From Podospora pseudoanserina (lineage: Eukaryota; Ascomycota; Sordariomycetes; Sordariales; Podosporaceae): DNA of 64,000 nt. The stretch lies in assembly GCF_035222485.1 (NCBI RefSeq), contig NC_085920.1, positions 3,472,001 through 3,536,000 on the forward strand. Direction: 5' to 3'. The notes under the pieces were generated by a model that saw nothing but the letters and a program-made list of their open reading frames with translations, was not told where the DNA came from and did not search any database. The position numbers and the translations under genes were made by a program. Shown here one piece after another: positions 22,906 to 33,455 of this stretch (position 1 is its first letter; each line of letters begins with the position of its first letter).

Positions 22906-23024
22906 ACATACAACACCAGGGATTCCCCAGTGGTCACCCACCTGAGTACTGATCTGGCCCTTTCAAGCTTATCTAGGGCAGAGCGGACGGGATGCCGAGT
23001 TTTCTTGAAGGTATGGTCGTATGT
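22906..23024 (-). rRNA. 5S ribosomal RNA (copy 2)
   Basis: The 119-nt minus-strand sequence has the same first 13 bases and the same last 40 or so bases as copy 1. The middle differs: helix II reads CCTTCAAG pairing with CTTGAAAGG, where copy 1 has AGCAGCTG pairing with CAGCTGACT. Both keep the bulged A. TTTTT follows the 3' end. Confidence 0.95.
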
Positions 23025-24656
23025 GATATCTTATGTTCAAAATTGGGCTTATATAGATTGTCTTGAAGGAGGGAGGTTGAAAAGCTGCAGGTGCTATGTG
23101 AAAGAGGTATATATCGAAGGCCCCACCTGGGAGCAAAAATGGCATTTTTCAACGGGGAGTTGTATTGGTTTTGATGAATAGCACGTAGTCAAAAAAGGGA
23201 ACGAGAGATACTGCAGTAAAAACACACAGGTCTGAAAAGATGGTGTTGGGGGTGGATGTTGATCTAAACATGCAGTGGCTATTTGTAGAAGGGGGCAAAA
23301 GTAAGTGGCAAACGGGGACCAGATATTCGTGTTGTCCAGCCGTGATTTGGACCGACTCGATCTACCTTTGCAAGGTAGATGTATCTCTTCGCCCCCTCCA
23401 TCCCCACCCCCTACACCCGCATGTGTATGAATCAAGCTATAGACCTTCGTCCCCCTCACCTTCTCATGAGTATAACCCAACAGATGAATGTGCGATTCGA
23501 CATCCAAACGCTCCTGGAGCCAGAAACATCACTCCACTCGTATGTCTTCCTCGTCAAGATGGAAGGAGGCCCTTTCTTGGCCGACTCTTTGGACATTCGT
23601 CCCAAAAAGCCATTTCAAAACTCTCATCTTCCAACACGTTTCGAAGGGCACGTTCCAGACAAAGGATATAGGCGCGGTGCCAGAGGGGGGAAAGGACGTT
23701 GCCGTGCTGACAGTACTATGCTGGGATTCCGTGGTAGTTTGCGATTTGGGCGAAGGGATCTGGATGACTTGATGGAAACGCTTGGATTCTCTAAACTCCA
23801 CGGACGAGGAGGTCGAGATCTTTGGGGCAAAGCTTGGTGACATCCTGCCGCAGATGGTGTTGAGAACCGCGAATGATCGCTGAGGATTGCGAGGAAGACA
23901 TGGTGGCTAGCTGAGCTGAAGGTTTATTGAGGGAATGATGGCCGTGAACTCGAATGCCTCTGGATGTCTGGAGAAGTTGCTCACATCTCCCTGCCTACTT
24001 ACAAGCCAAGATCACGATCCGTCAAAGACATATCGAAGTGCCTTTCCAAAACTTTCCTCCTCCTCGCTGCCCACCTAACGACTCCATGATGTTATTCTTC
24101 ACTCGAAGGTACCCACCACAAGGCTGATTCAATCTCAGCTGAAAGTCTAGAACTTTATGTAGTAAAAACTCCCCCCCCAAAGGTGTGGATGTCGAGGAGC
24201 ATGCATATAGTAGGAGAGGTGGAATCTTCCTGGTGATATTAGTGTTTGTCTGTTCAGAGGCTTACCAAGTGGGTAAACTTTGATACATCTGACTTGATCG
24301 CCGACACGACCATGGCAAATACCTCCCCTTTCCTGCCAAAACCACGAAAACATATCGCCCTCTCAGATGAGAACATCCTACCGAATCCCATCCTCTAAAC
24401 ATCGTCCATCATACACATCGCCAAACTCCCATTATATATCCCACAATGCGCAACCAAATTTCAATATTCTGCAATCTCCCTTACTCACTCTTCCAAATAT
24501 AGCCATCCTTCCTACTCCCCCCTCCTCCCCCGTCTCGGCGCCTGAGGCGGCGCAGCACCAATTCTCTCCTCCCTCGTCCTCCCCCGTCCTCGTCTCCGGC
24601 GTCACCATCTCCTGCCCCTGCCCCCTCCCTCCCACCAGCACCACCAGCAGCAGCCC
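23025..24656. other. No supported gene
   Basis: Both strands carry overlapping open frames of up to about 150 codons between 23240 and 23850. None shows a recognisable domain, consistent splice sites or a clear start. The last part is the 3' flank of CDC26. Confidence 0.4.
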
Positions 24657-25226
24657 TCACCCTTCCCCAATAACCGGCGGCGGCCCCATCACCTCCGCCT
24701 CCCTCTCCCTCTCCCTCTCCCTCTCCCTCTCCCTCTCCCTCTCCCTCTCCCTCTCCCTCGTACTTCTCCTCACCGGCCCACCACCCCCTAACACCACTCG
24801 GCGTCTCCAGCTCCAGATGTCCCCCATCCTAGCCTGCGCCCTCGTCAGCGGCACCCCCGTACTCGGCGGCAGCGGCGGCGCACTCATCATTTCAACATCC
24901 TCATCCCCATCCCCACCCTGCACAGGCGTTTGCTGTCCCTGAAAAGACAAGCTCACCTGTCTAGCTTGCTGTTGCGCTCTCGCATAGTACGATATCTCCT
25001 CCTCTTCTTCCGACTCCGATTGTTGAGGCAACGGTGGCGGGGAGGGAGGGGAAGAAGAAGGAATAACCCGTCTTCTCGTCTCAGGGATGCCAAGCGATCG
25101 ACGCTCCTCCCTATCCCGACGAGCTACAAACCGGGCTTGGATCCGCTCCTTCTCCGCCAGGCGGTCCTCGTAGTCGGCTATGTCTTCGGGGGTGATCGTT
25201 AGGGTTGTTAGAGGGCGGCGGAGCAT
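24657..25226 (-). CDS. CDC26: Anaphase-promoting complex subunit Cdc26/Hcn1
   Basis: The protein starts MLRRPLTTLTITPEDIADYE, which matches the conserved N-terminus of Cdc26 (MLRRKPT..L.L...DI in human, MLRRNPT in fission yeast Hcn1). In known structures this segment binds inside the TPR superhelix of Apc6/Cut9 and stabilises it. The frame is open further upstream, but the ATG at 25226 gives the family start. At 189 residues it is longer than human Cdc26 (about 85). The extra length is a Pro/Ser/Glu-rich middle, a short basic AQARMGD segment like the RERRIG of Hcn1, and a run of about ten Arg-Glu pairs encoded by a hexanucleotide repeat. Confidence 0.8.
   Translation of the reverse strand: MLRRPLTTLTITPEDIADYEDRLAEKERIQARFVARRDREERRSLGIPETRRRVIPSSSPPSPPPLPQQSESEEEEEISYYARAQQQARQVSLSFQGQQTPVQGGDGDEDVEMMSAPPLPPSTGVPLTRAQARMGDIWSWRRRVVLGGGGPVRRSTREREREREREREREREREREAEVMGPPPVIGEG
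24701..24758. repeat. CTCTCC hexanucleotide microsatellite inside CDC26
   Basis: About nine to ten copies of CTCTCC encode the Arg-Glu run of Cdc26 on the minus strand. Because the unit is six bases, changes in copy number keep the frame. Confidence 0.9.
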
Positions 25227-25852
25227 GATTGCGGTTTCGATATGGGCGTCGTGGAGGGGTATCAGAAGGTTGATCGGTTGGGCAAGTGGTCGCGGGTGGG
25301 TGGTATATCGATTATAGTACTCGCTCGCTGTTTCGTACAAAATGTGCAGTGTAAAAAATGCTCAGAAATCCTGGTTGTCAAAGTTGCGAAAGAATCTTGT
25401 GGTCGAGAGAGAGCTCAGGAAGCTGGTCGTCGCTTTATCGGACGCGTTGCTGCGCTTATCGAGAATTTGAAAAGCGCGCCGCCGGACTTAAAGTGGCAGT
25501 CAAAGATGTCAGGGTTAGGGTCACTTACACGCCTCACTTTTACCCTCTCTGGACAGACCGACCTATGCTTATGATGGTGGCACTGGTCATTTCCTTTACA
25601 TATTTTCCATAACGTGCGCTTCATCATTCTGCGGTTCTCTCTATTCTGAACTGAGCGTAACATACAAGTCACAGCTCGGTGCCTAAACGAAACGAAGCCA
25701 TTCCCATTATTCTGCCCGACAGAACTTTGGATTCCAGTCCAACGACCGTTCTGTCCAGATCAACCCCCCTCTATCATGTAATACAGTGCCGGAAAATACC
25801 CCCAAAAACTTCACATACACCCAAAAACCGCCCTTCTCTCCATCCTCCAAAT

Positions 25853-27277
25853 CTACTCTCCGCTCCTGGGCGCAAACCCCAGCTTCTTCTCCTCAACATG
25901 AAACATGGTCCAGTGAGCCTTGAAGAAAACATTTCCATAAATGGCAAAAGGGAAGCCCCTCGAGCTCTGAACACCACCATAGCAGATGGTTGCAGTAGCA
26001 GGGTCATCCAAATCAGCCGGGGCAAAGTTGATCAGTTCACCGGGAATCACAGCCTTGTAGCTGCTAATGTACAGAGTAAGATCTGGCAAGGTGGAGTTGC
26101 AAGGGAAGACCCAGCCGCCGTAGATCTTGGAGTCGTAAGCATTCGCAACCTGGCGGTAATAGGCCTGGACGATGGCCTCGGGAATCATAAGGAGAGTGGT
26201 GCCCGTGTCAGCAATGGCAGGGTGCTCGAGAGGAACGACAATGTCCGAGATGGCGCTGTTTGTGCCGTTGAACCCGGTGGAAAAGGCCGTGCCCTTGAAC
26301 TTCCAGTAGCCGCTGGCGGCGTCGACGGGGATCATGGTGAGGTTGCCGAGGTACTCGGTCTCGTCAATGAAGCCGAAGTTGTAGTTGCCCTCTGTTTCGT
26401 GGTTAGCAAGACAATCTGGCAAAGAGAGGGACCAGGACATACCCGCTGCCTTGCGGATGTTAGCGGTGAAAAGGGGCATGGCCAGCGACTTCAAGGCGTT
26501 GTCAATGAACGTCTTCTGCTTGTTCGGGCGGACCATGTTGATGGGCTGGAAGCCAAGTCCCAAGATACCCGAGGAATGCTCATCGCGGGTGAAGGACGAG
26601 GAAACCTGGTTAGCGGTCTCTACCGCCTGATTCTCCACCTTGATACCCCCCACGTCGACCGTGTCAAGGTAGACCTCGCCGGATGAACCACTGCCGTCAC
26701 CATAACGAATGGACCAAGTGTGGTTCTGGAGCTTTTGTGCCGACGTGCTGTTGTCGATGTGGAACAACTTCTGTCCACCTTGCTGAGACACGGGCGTGTT
26801 GCTGCTGAACACCCACAGATCAGAGGATCCCGTGTCGAAGCAAAGGGGGAGCGTCTGAGGAGGGTTCCCAATATCCACCGGGGTCAAGTACTCGACGTCG
26901 AAGGGGATGGGAGTAGCAGTCACCTCTCCCTGCCCCGTGTTGTTGTTATAAGGTGCTGTGGCGTTGTCGGGAGTACGGGCGGACATTAATGACCTAGCCC
27001 GCAGGTCAAAGCCGATGTCCAAGAGAATCTGGCGCAGCACCGTAAGAAGGGTCTCGGGAAGTTCGATATCGTATTTTTCGTAGACGGCAGCGAGGGCCCT
27101 GGGGCCTTTGCCGTGCTGGTTGAAATGTACATTCTTGATCTGGGCGAGCTTGAATGAGCGGCCCTCAATGTTGCGAGACTTGACATCAGACGGATTCGCC
27201 TGGAGGACCTGAGGAGCAGCAGCAGCCTCAGTCGCAGTCAAGAGGGACACCGCAGCGACCGCAGCCCAGAACTTCAT
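25853..27277 (-). CDS. Secreted aspartic endopeptidase (pepsin family A1, endothiapepsin-like)
   Basis: Exons 27277-26443 and 26391-25853 encode 457 residues; the 51-nt intron has donor GTATGT and branch GCTAAC. The first 21 residues are a signal peptide. A propeptide of about 80-100 residues follows (GRSFKLAQIKNVHF is typical of fungal pepsin propeptides). The two catalytic motifs are FDTGSSDLWVF (Asp148) and ADTGTTLLMIP. The flap Tyr lies in IRYGDGSGSSGEVY, and the C-terminal lobe ends FAIYGNVFFKAHWTMF and KLGFAP, as in penicillopepsin and endothiapepsin. Several N-x-T/S sites are present. It should be secreted and active at acid pH. The intron is a multiple of three without stops, so retention would insert 17 residues. 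Confidence 0.95.
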   Translation of the reverse strand: MKFWAAVAAVSLLTATEAAAAPQVLQANPSDVKSRNIEGRSFKLAQIKNVHFNQHGKGPRALAAVYEKYDIELPETLLTVLRQILLDIGFDLRARSLMSARTPDNATAPYNNNTGQGEVTATPIPFDVEYLTPVDIGNPPQTLPLCFDTGSSDLWVFSSNTPVSQQGGQKLFHIDNSTSAQKLQNHTWSIRYGDGSGSSGEVYLDTVDVGGIKVENQAVETANQVSSSFTRDEHSSGILGLGFQPINMVRPNKQKTFIDNALKSLAMPLFTANIRKAAGMSWSLSLPDCLANHETEGNYNFGFIDETEYLGNLTMIPVDAASGYWKFKGTAFSTGFNGTNSAISDIVVPLEHPAIADTGTTLLMIPEAIVQAYYRQVANAYDSKIYGGWVFPCNSTLPDLTLYISSYKAVIPGELINFAPADLDDPATATICYGGVQSSRGFPFAIYGNVFFKAHWTMFHVEEKKLGFAPRSGE

Positions 27278-28725
27278 AATGAATGAATGACTATGCCGTC
27301 AAAGCAAAACCAAAAAGAGAACGAATGAACTGAAAACTAAAAGCAAGGGAAGAAAGAATGACGAGAGGGAGTGTGATATCCCTCGAGTGTGGTTGACGAG
27401 GGAAAACTAAGGAATGAGGTTCAAGTGAGTTCAACACTTGGCAAACAAAAAGACCAGTCTCGGTCGAGCGGTCATAGACTGATATTTAAAACCAAGGGCA
27501 GCCCGGGTTAGGTGCTCCTATTTAAAACACAAAACCCCATACCGATCAACCGGAACGGATGGAATGCATTTCAACAAGGTCAAGAGACCAAGAGGTTGGT
27601 AGCACCACTCGGTGCTCCGCAAATGAGTCTCCATTCCTGATCTTCAACGGTTCGAAACCGCCAAAGTCGGTTTCTGCGGTTATCCCAATTTGCAGCGGTG
27701 GACCTTGGAGGAACACCTGCAGCAAACCGATCGCCCTCCAGGGACCTGTTTGGTGACCGCTAACGGTGTGGTACGACAGAAAATCGTTGGTGGTGAAAAG
27801 GGCCGCTCGCCAACCAGCATGTCGGAATGCTGTCGCCCCCATTGAAATATCTCGGCCATAAAATTAAGTATAACCGGGTGACCTGCCACCAATCATCACT
27901 TGAGGGAGAAAAGCTTGTTTATTTGAAACAAAAGAACTTGAAGACGAACAAGCTCCACCGTTCTCGCATTCAAGAATTGGCCGTCATCTGTTTGTTGGTG
28001 AGCCGGTACTCCCGAGTTGAACGTCGATCGGAGGAGGGGTCTCTTCGGTTTGCTGCCGTGGACCCTGCTCCGCCTCCGGGTCCCCTGCCGATCCGAAAAT
28101 CATAAAAAAGGGAGGCCGCAGAGCTGAAGAGGTAAGGTGTGTTTGTGTATATTACACAGCATGTCGCAACCACGTGTGCGATGCATGGCCTCGGTGTCTT
28201 GACTGTTGTGTTTGGTAAATTTGCTAAGCTCGGGCTGGATGTTGGTTGGGTGGGAGAATGAAAAGTTTACACACATATAACCCTAACCCGTCAACTACTC
28301 AGTGTAAGAGCGCTGCCTAAAGTTAGACCAGTTGCCACCAACTGCCAGCTCAACCTTTGGATTGTGTGTGAATGCGCTCCGGCCGCCACTCATGTGAGCT
28401 TCCTTCAGGCCTAGCAGATGACGCGGCAGCCTGACGAAAGCCTCTATTCTGAACTCGGGCACGGAGGAAATAGTTGATGGTGAGCTGTCTCGAAATTCTG
28501 GCCGGTTCTGTTGTTTTCAGCCATACTTGACAGCTATTTCTAATCACGCCTCTATCTTCTCTTTCCTTCCACAGTCTCTCTTTCAGAACTCAAGGTTGTT
28601 AAGGTTCAGCCTCCGTCTCGAGCGAAGTCGTACACCCAACCATAAACTTCATTTCATGAACGCAAAAGAGCAAACTTCGCGTTGCGATTCAAAAAGGCCA
28701 AATCTCAGAAGAAAACCCGGAAAAG
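27278..28725. other. Divergent region between protease and WSS1
   Basis: About 1.4 kb separates the two divergent genes. I see promoter-like AT-richer patches, a short GGTTCGAAACC palindrome at 27653-27663 and no supported gene. Confidence 0.5.
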
Positions 28726-30411
28726 ATGGTTCGCGAACTCCCCAGGGAGATAGATTCCTGCATCGGCTCTTATACCCATCTTCGTGACTTTCCCCGCCAA
28801 GATGAAGCCCTCCACATGCTCAAGCGGATCGCCTCCGTTGTCAAGCCCATAATGAGAGCTCGACATTGGAAAGTAGGGCAACTATGCGAGTTTTACCCAG
28901 ATCAGTACAACCTCCTCGGCCTAAACTACAACAGGGGGCAGCGAATCCTCCTCCGACTTCGATATGCCGGAGACAGGAATCAATTCTTGCCTTTTGAGCA
29001 AGTCATGGACACCATGCTTCACGAACTCTCTCACATCATCCACGGCCCCCACGACCAGGTCTTTCATGCACTATGGAACCAGCTCAGAGAAGAACTGGAG
29101 GGTCTGTTTATGAAGGGTTACACAGGCGAGGGTTTCCTATCCAAGGGCCACAAGCTGGGCGGCCAAGTGCCATATTCCGAAATCCAACGCATAACTCGCA
29201 TTGAAGCCGAAAGACGCAAGGCAGAAAAGGAAGCAAGCAAAAAGGGGGCCGGTCACAAACTAGGCGGCTCAAAGCCAGCCCCAGGTCGGAACATCAGGAA
29301 AATCATCGCCGATACTGTCGAGCGACGAAACCGCACCGACAAGGGTTGTGGAAACGAGAACCGCAACGAGGAGGAAATCCGCCAAATATCCGAGACCTGG
29401 AGGCGAAACGGCTTCAAGACCCAAGCCGAGGAAGACGCAGCCAACGAAGCAGCCATTGCCCAAGCCCTCTGGGAACTCGTCCAAGAAGACGAAAAGCGGA
29501 AATACGGCAGCTCTTACGTTCCACCTACAGCTGAAAATCCATACGGCAATGGCGGAGGAACTCTCATCAACGGCGAAGGCTCAAGCAGCAACACTTACCG
29601 CCCGCCACAACGACCAAACAGCTACTATCCACCACAACAACAACCAAACACCACCACCACCACCTACCCCCCACCCTCTTCCCGCTCCCGTCCAACCTCA
29701 ACCCCAGTATCCAAAGGCACAATAACAGAGTACTACTCCCCCCAACCAGCCCCCCGTCCCCCAGTAATCGGCGACGGATTCGCCGGTGGCCCGACATACT
29801 ACCCACCCCCCACCAACCCGCCAGACCACCACCGCCAGTTCCCCTCACAACCCGGCCACTACCACCACCACCACCACCACCACCAGCAGCTACCCCAATC
29901 ATCCGACCGTCTCCCCCCTCCTCTCTCCGACAAAGATGCCTACTGGGAGTGTCCAAGATGTACCTACCACAACTCCCTCCAGCGCCCCCAAAACTGCGAG
30001 ATGTGCGCTGCTCCCGGCCCGGCTCTTGATCCTTCCTCTTCCAGACCACCCCGACCACAACAGCAACAAGAAGTAGTAGACCTCACCTCCTCTTCCAGAC
30101 CACCCCGACCACAACAGCAACAAGAAGTAGTAGACCTCACCTCCTCCTCCAGCCCGCCCCTCCCACCCCGCAAGAGACACACGTCGCGCAGCAACCCCCC
30201 CGAGCAGCCAAACCCGCGAAGGAGCAGCAGGAACCCGTTTAGGAATAGCACATCCGCTTCGAGCAGTACGACCACCATCACCAAAAGGAACTCGAGTTCG
30301 GCGCCGTCAAAACCTCAACCGTCATATTGGGGGTGTTCGTACTGCGGGAACAGGATGGAAAGCCAGTGGTGGACTTGCAATGTCTGCGGGAAGATGAAGG
30401 ATAAATCCTAA
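28726..30411 (+). CDS. WSS1: Wss1-like DNA-protein crosslink metalloprotease
   Basis: This single exon encodes 561 residues. An N-terminal WLM domain (about residues 5-190) carries the zinc and catalytic motif HELSHIIHGPHDQVFH, with H99, E100, H103 and H109. A low-complexity middle has Pro/Gln stretches and a run of about eight His (CAC repeat near 29860-29885). Two RanBP2-type zinc fingers follow: WECPRCTYHNSLQRPQNCEMC (about residue 406) and WGCSYCGNRMESQWWTCNVC (about residue 535). Between them sit two EVVDLT motifs, good SUMO-interacting motifs, inside a 54-bp tandem duplication (about 30034-30141). Wss1 cleaves SUMOylated proteins crosslinked to DNA and works with Cdc48 in the nucleus. 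The ATG at 28726 has a purine at -3. Confidence 0.93.
   Translation: MVRELPREIDSCIGSYTHLRDFPRQDEALHMLKRIASVVKPIMRARHWKVGQLCEFYPDQYNLLGLNYNRGQRILLRLRYAGDRNQFLPFEQVMDTMLHELSHIIHGPHDQVFHALWNQLREELEGLFMKGYTGEGFLSKGHKLGGQVPYSEIQRITRIEAERRKAEKEASKKGAGHKLGGSKPAPGRNIRKIIADTVERRNRTDKGCGNENRNEEEIRQISETWRRNGFKTQAEEDAANEAAIAQALWELVQEDEKRKYGSSYVPPTAENPYGNGGGTLINGEGSSSNTYRPPQRPNSYYPPQQQPNTTTTTYPPPSSRSRPTSTPVSKGTITEYYSPQPAPRPPVIGDGFAGGPTYYPPPTNPPDHHRQFPSQPGHYHHHHHHHQQLPQSSDRLPPPLSDKDAYWECPRCTYHNSLQRPQNCEMCAAPGPALDPSSSRPPRPQQQQEVVDLTSSSRPPRPQQQQEVVDLTSSSSPPLPPRKRHTSRSNPPEQPNPRRSSRNPFRNSTSASSSTTTITKRNSSSAPSKPQPSYWGCSYCGNRMESQWWTCNVCGKMKDKS
30034..30141 (+). repeat. 54-bp tandem duplication in WSS1
   Basis: Two near-identical 54-bp units (starting at 30034 and 30088) each encode 18 residues with a Pro/Gln linker and the SUMO-interacting motif EVVDLT. 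The close identity suggests a recent duplication. Confidence 0.9.
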
Positions 30412-30802
30412 ACCAGCTGGCTAGCGGTGGATCGTAGGGGAGGGAGGGTGTTTTGGTACGTAGTAAGATATGACAAACCGGCTCAGCATCTAAAGGATAG
30501 ACGTGGACAACAATGAATTAGTGTACTCGCTCAAATCATGACACATAACTTGCTAAACGTGATAATACGATACGACATGGGTAAGGTTAGGTATGGCGAT
30601 TTCCCGGGTATTATAAAAAATATGTACGTTACCCTTCTCTCTCTCCTCTCATTCCCACTATCACTCCCAGTTTGCAAGGCATATAAATTCCCAACAAATA
30701 AAACAGGAATCCAAGAAACCATTGCCATCATCATTTCCAAGAATAAAAAAACCACCATCCTGACTGCCAACGCCCTCCTCCCGGCATCTCTTCCCCACAC
30801 AT

Positions 30803-31523
30803 TCAAACATCCTTCTTCCCCTCCCCCCTCTCCTCCTCCTTCTCCTGCTCCTCATCCGAATCCATCACCTCGACCGGCTCCCCCCTCGCCACCCACGCCG
30901 CATAATCCTCCCTCTCCCTCTTCTCTGCATACCACTGCCCCGCCTGCAGCACCAACACCCCCACCAGCACAAACGCCAAAATAGTATGACTCGCGCTCAG
31001 CACCCTCAAGCTCTCCTCCCTCGTCAGCTCCACCTCCCCCGTCAGCGGTCCGTTGTGAACAGCAAACTTCTCTCCGCCCTCACCCTCTAGCTGCTCGGCG
31101 AGCGCATTCATTGGCGTGACTACGTTGGTGATGTACACCCCCGCAGCGATGAGATAGAGCAACAGGGAGCCGCCATCAAACAAAAAGTTGGACTCGGCGG
31201 CGCGGTAGAGCTTGGTGAAAAAACCGAGGAAGCCGACGGCGATGATCATGTGGAGGAGGCGGGAGATCAAAGGGGGGGCGGCGTGCATGAAGCGGAGGTG
31301 GGTTTCGATCTGGGAGATGTGGAGGGGGGTGATGGGGTTGGGGGACCAGAGGAGGGGGAAGTCGTAGGGGAAGGAGGCGAAGAGGATTCCTAAAAAGAAG
31401 CAGACCGCTGAGGAGGGGGGGGGGAGTTAGTTAGTATATGGTGGGTGGGAAAGGGGGGAGAGACAAACGGCCTATGATGAGAAAGGTCGCGAAGGAGCCG
31501 GAGCCGCGGTAGTTTTGGGACAT
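30803..31523 (-). CDS. SHR3: ER amino-acid-permease chaperone Shr3
   Basis: Exons 31523-31469 and 31407-30803 join over a 61-nt phase-1 intron (GTTTGT...CAG, ACTAAC branch) to give 219 residues, the usual size of fungal Shr3. The start MSQNYRGSGSFATFLIIG and the junction GPVCFFLGILFASFPYDFPL match the family. Four hydrophobic segments follow (GILFASF, LLHMIIAVGFLGFF, LLLYLIAAGVYITNVV, ILAFVLVGVLVLQAG), then a charged cytosolic tail rich in Lys and Glu. Shr3 acts in the ER membrane to fold amino-acid permeases and load them into COPII vesicles. No defect is visible. Confidence 0.93.
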
Positions 31524-32325
31524 GGTGGTTTTATTGGGATCGAGTTTCATTTTGGCCGGTTCAGTACCCCGTACGTGCGTGAGAGTTGAGGTTGAAGAGC
31601 AAGATGGGAGGTGGTCTCGGATTAAAAAGTTAGACAGGTTGCTCTCGCTGTTTTGTCTCGCGGGTGTTGTTGACGACCTTAATTACAGAAGCTCTGTGAA
31701 TGTTCTGTACAGTTGAGATGACACGGCTGATATGTCGTCCCGCGCGCGCGCGCAAGTGTGAGGGTCTCTGTCGTGGTGATTGTTCAGCGGATGTTGTAGC
31801 AGCAAAAGAAGCTCGGATTCTTCACCAAAAAGAAGCTCCCGCCCGCGACAGGACCAAGCTTCCCGGTGTGCTGTGACATTGGCTTGGAACCCCACTCTTG
31901 CCGAGCTCTGGGGATGACGAAATGCCCGTGCCCGAGAGCTAGCTCAAAGTGGGGCATGGCTCGTTATCTTATCAATTACACGCTCACCAACACTTCCCAT
32001 TTCATCTTCAGCTTCAACAATACCATGATTATTGTTGATAAGATGCGGGCGAGTGTCAGTTATGTTGGCCATGACATGGCAAGCTACTCAGGACACACAT
32101 TCATTCCTAATGCAATATCTACATAAAACTCCTAGTTATTGTCTTTGCTGCTGATCATTTTACATCAGGGAGCGTCTCACCATCACAGGCAAGCGAACCA
32201 CAATACGGTGTAATGGAGCGAAATTGTCTATTCTATCTGTAGGTAACGACTGACTCAACACCTTGTTGTTATTTTTACAAGCTCCACACCAAATATACGA
32301 AACTCTACCCCCTTACAGTCTCCAA
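31524..32325. other. Intergenic region between SHR3 and the aldo-keto reductase
   Basis: This is the SHR3 promoter plus the 3' flank of the reductase gene. A short alternating CG run (about 31740-31752), possibly Z-DNA-prone, is the only notable motif. No gene is supported. Confidence 0.5.
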
Positions 32326-33324
32326 CTAATACTCATCCCCCAACATCTTCATCCCATGCTCATTATACCTCTCCCCCACCACCTCAAAAGTCTTCAGCAC
32401 CGTCTCAATCTCCCTCATATCCTCCTCGCTCAACTCCACCTCCACCGCATTCTCCCTCACCCTCTCCGGCTTCGACGCCCCCGGAATAGGGATAATCACC
32501 GGCATCCCCGGCCTCCTCGACAGAGCCAGCACCCAGTTAATCGCAATCTGCGCCGCCGTCAAACCCTTCCTCTCCGCCAACCTCTGCACCTCCTTGACCA
32601 GTTCCATGTTCTTCCCAAACACCTCCGGCTGAAACCTCGGCAGTCCCCGCCGGTAGTCACCCTCAGGGATATCCTCCCACCCCTTGATCTGGCCAGTCAA
32701 CATCCCCCTCCCCAAAGGGCTATAAGCCAAAACCACAATCCCCAACTCCGCGCACGCCTCCAGAACCCCATTCTCCAACGGCTCCGTCTGCCACAAGCTC
32801 AACTCAACCTCCACACTCTCAATCTTTGCCACCTTTGCCGCGCGTCTGATCGTCGCGGCGCTGACCTCACTAAGGGAAATCCCACGGATATTCCCCTTTT
32901 CCACCTCCCTCTGCAGCGCAGCCACCGTGTCCTCGATCTCAACCTTGGGATCTCTTCTCGCTGGCTCGAACTGATCGATTAGCCCCTTGCCACCAATCTG
33001 CTCGACAGAGCGCGCGACTGATTCGGCGACGCCGGCGGGGGAGCTGTCGACTTCAAAGGAGGGGGTGATGCAGCCTTTGATGTTGAGGAGGATCTTGTCC
33101 TGGTCCTGGGGGTATTGGGCGTAGTAGGCCTTGAGGAGGGTGAGGGAGTTGTGGGTGGGGGGGCCGTAGAATTCGCCGCCGTTGAGGTAGGTCATGTTGT
33201 TGAGGACGGCTTCGCGGATGGCGGCGATGGCTTCTTGGTTGGTGGCTGGCTGGGGGCGCCAGGTCAGGCCCATGAGGCCGAAGCCGATGTTGCCGATGGT
33301 TTTGCCTTGGATTGTGTGGGGCAT
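32326..33324 (-). CDS. Aldo-keto reductase, pyridoxal reductase (Plr1) type
   Basis: This single exon encodes 332 residues, close to fission yeast Plr1 (AKR8A), which reduces pyridoxal to pyridoxine with NADPH. It starts MPHTIQGKTIGNIGFGLMGL, the family's short N-terminal lead into the barrel. The catalytic Tyr lies in NGGEFYGPP and the Lys in LLNIKG. Later barrel strands read RGISLSEVSAATIRRAA and VVLAYSPLGRGMLTGQ, and the cofactor-binding end is IIPIPGASKPERVRENA. No truncation is seen. The exact substrate is inferred from resemblance only; a general AKR role in carbonyl detoxification is the alternative. Confidence 0.88.
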   Translation of the reverse strand: MPHTIQGKTIGNIGFGLMGLTWRPQPATNQEAIAAIREAVLNNMTYLNGGEFYGPPTHNSLTLLKAYYAQYPQDQDKILLNIKGCITPSFEVDSSPAGVAESVARSVEQIGGKGLIDQFEPARRDPKVEIEDTVAALQREVEKGNIRGISLSEVSAATIRRAAKVAKIESVEVELSLWQTEPLENGVLEACAELGIVVLAYSPLGRGMLTGQIKGWEDIPEGDYRRGLPRFQPEVFGKNMELVKEVQRLAERKGLTAAQIAINWVLALSRRPGMPVIIPIPGASKPERVRENAVEVELSEEDMREIETVLKTFEVVGERYNEHGMKMLGDEY

Positions 33325-33418
33325 TTTGGAGGAGTGTGGTGTTGGAGATTGTGTTGTTGAATATGGTTGAGGTGATGAGGGTGAAGGTAAGTGTTGAAGT
33401 TGAGCTGTCCTGAGATGC

Positions 33419-33455
<37 letters not shown>

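Noticed and set aside
23379-23843. Overlapping frames on both strands near 23.5 kb
   Set aside because: No frame is favoured and none has a recognisable domain. A decayed gene is possible but cannot be supported.
27590-27670. GGTTCGAAACC palindrome as part of a tRNA
   Set aside because: No acceptor or anticodon arms; the palindrome alone is not enough.
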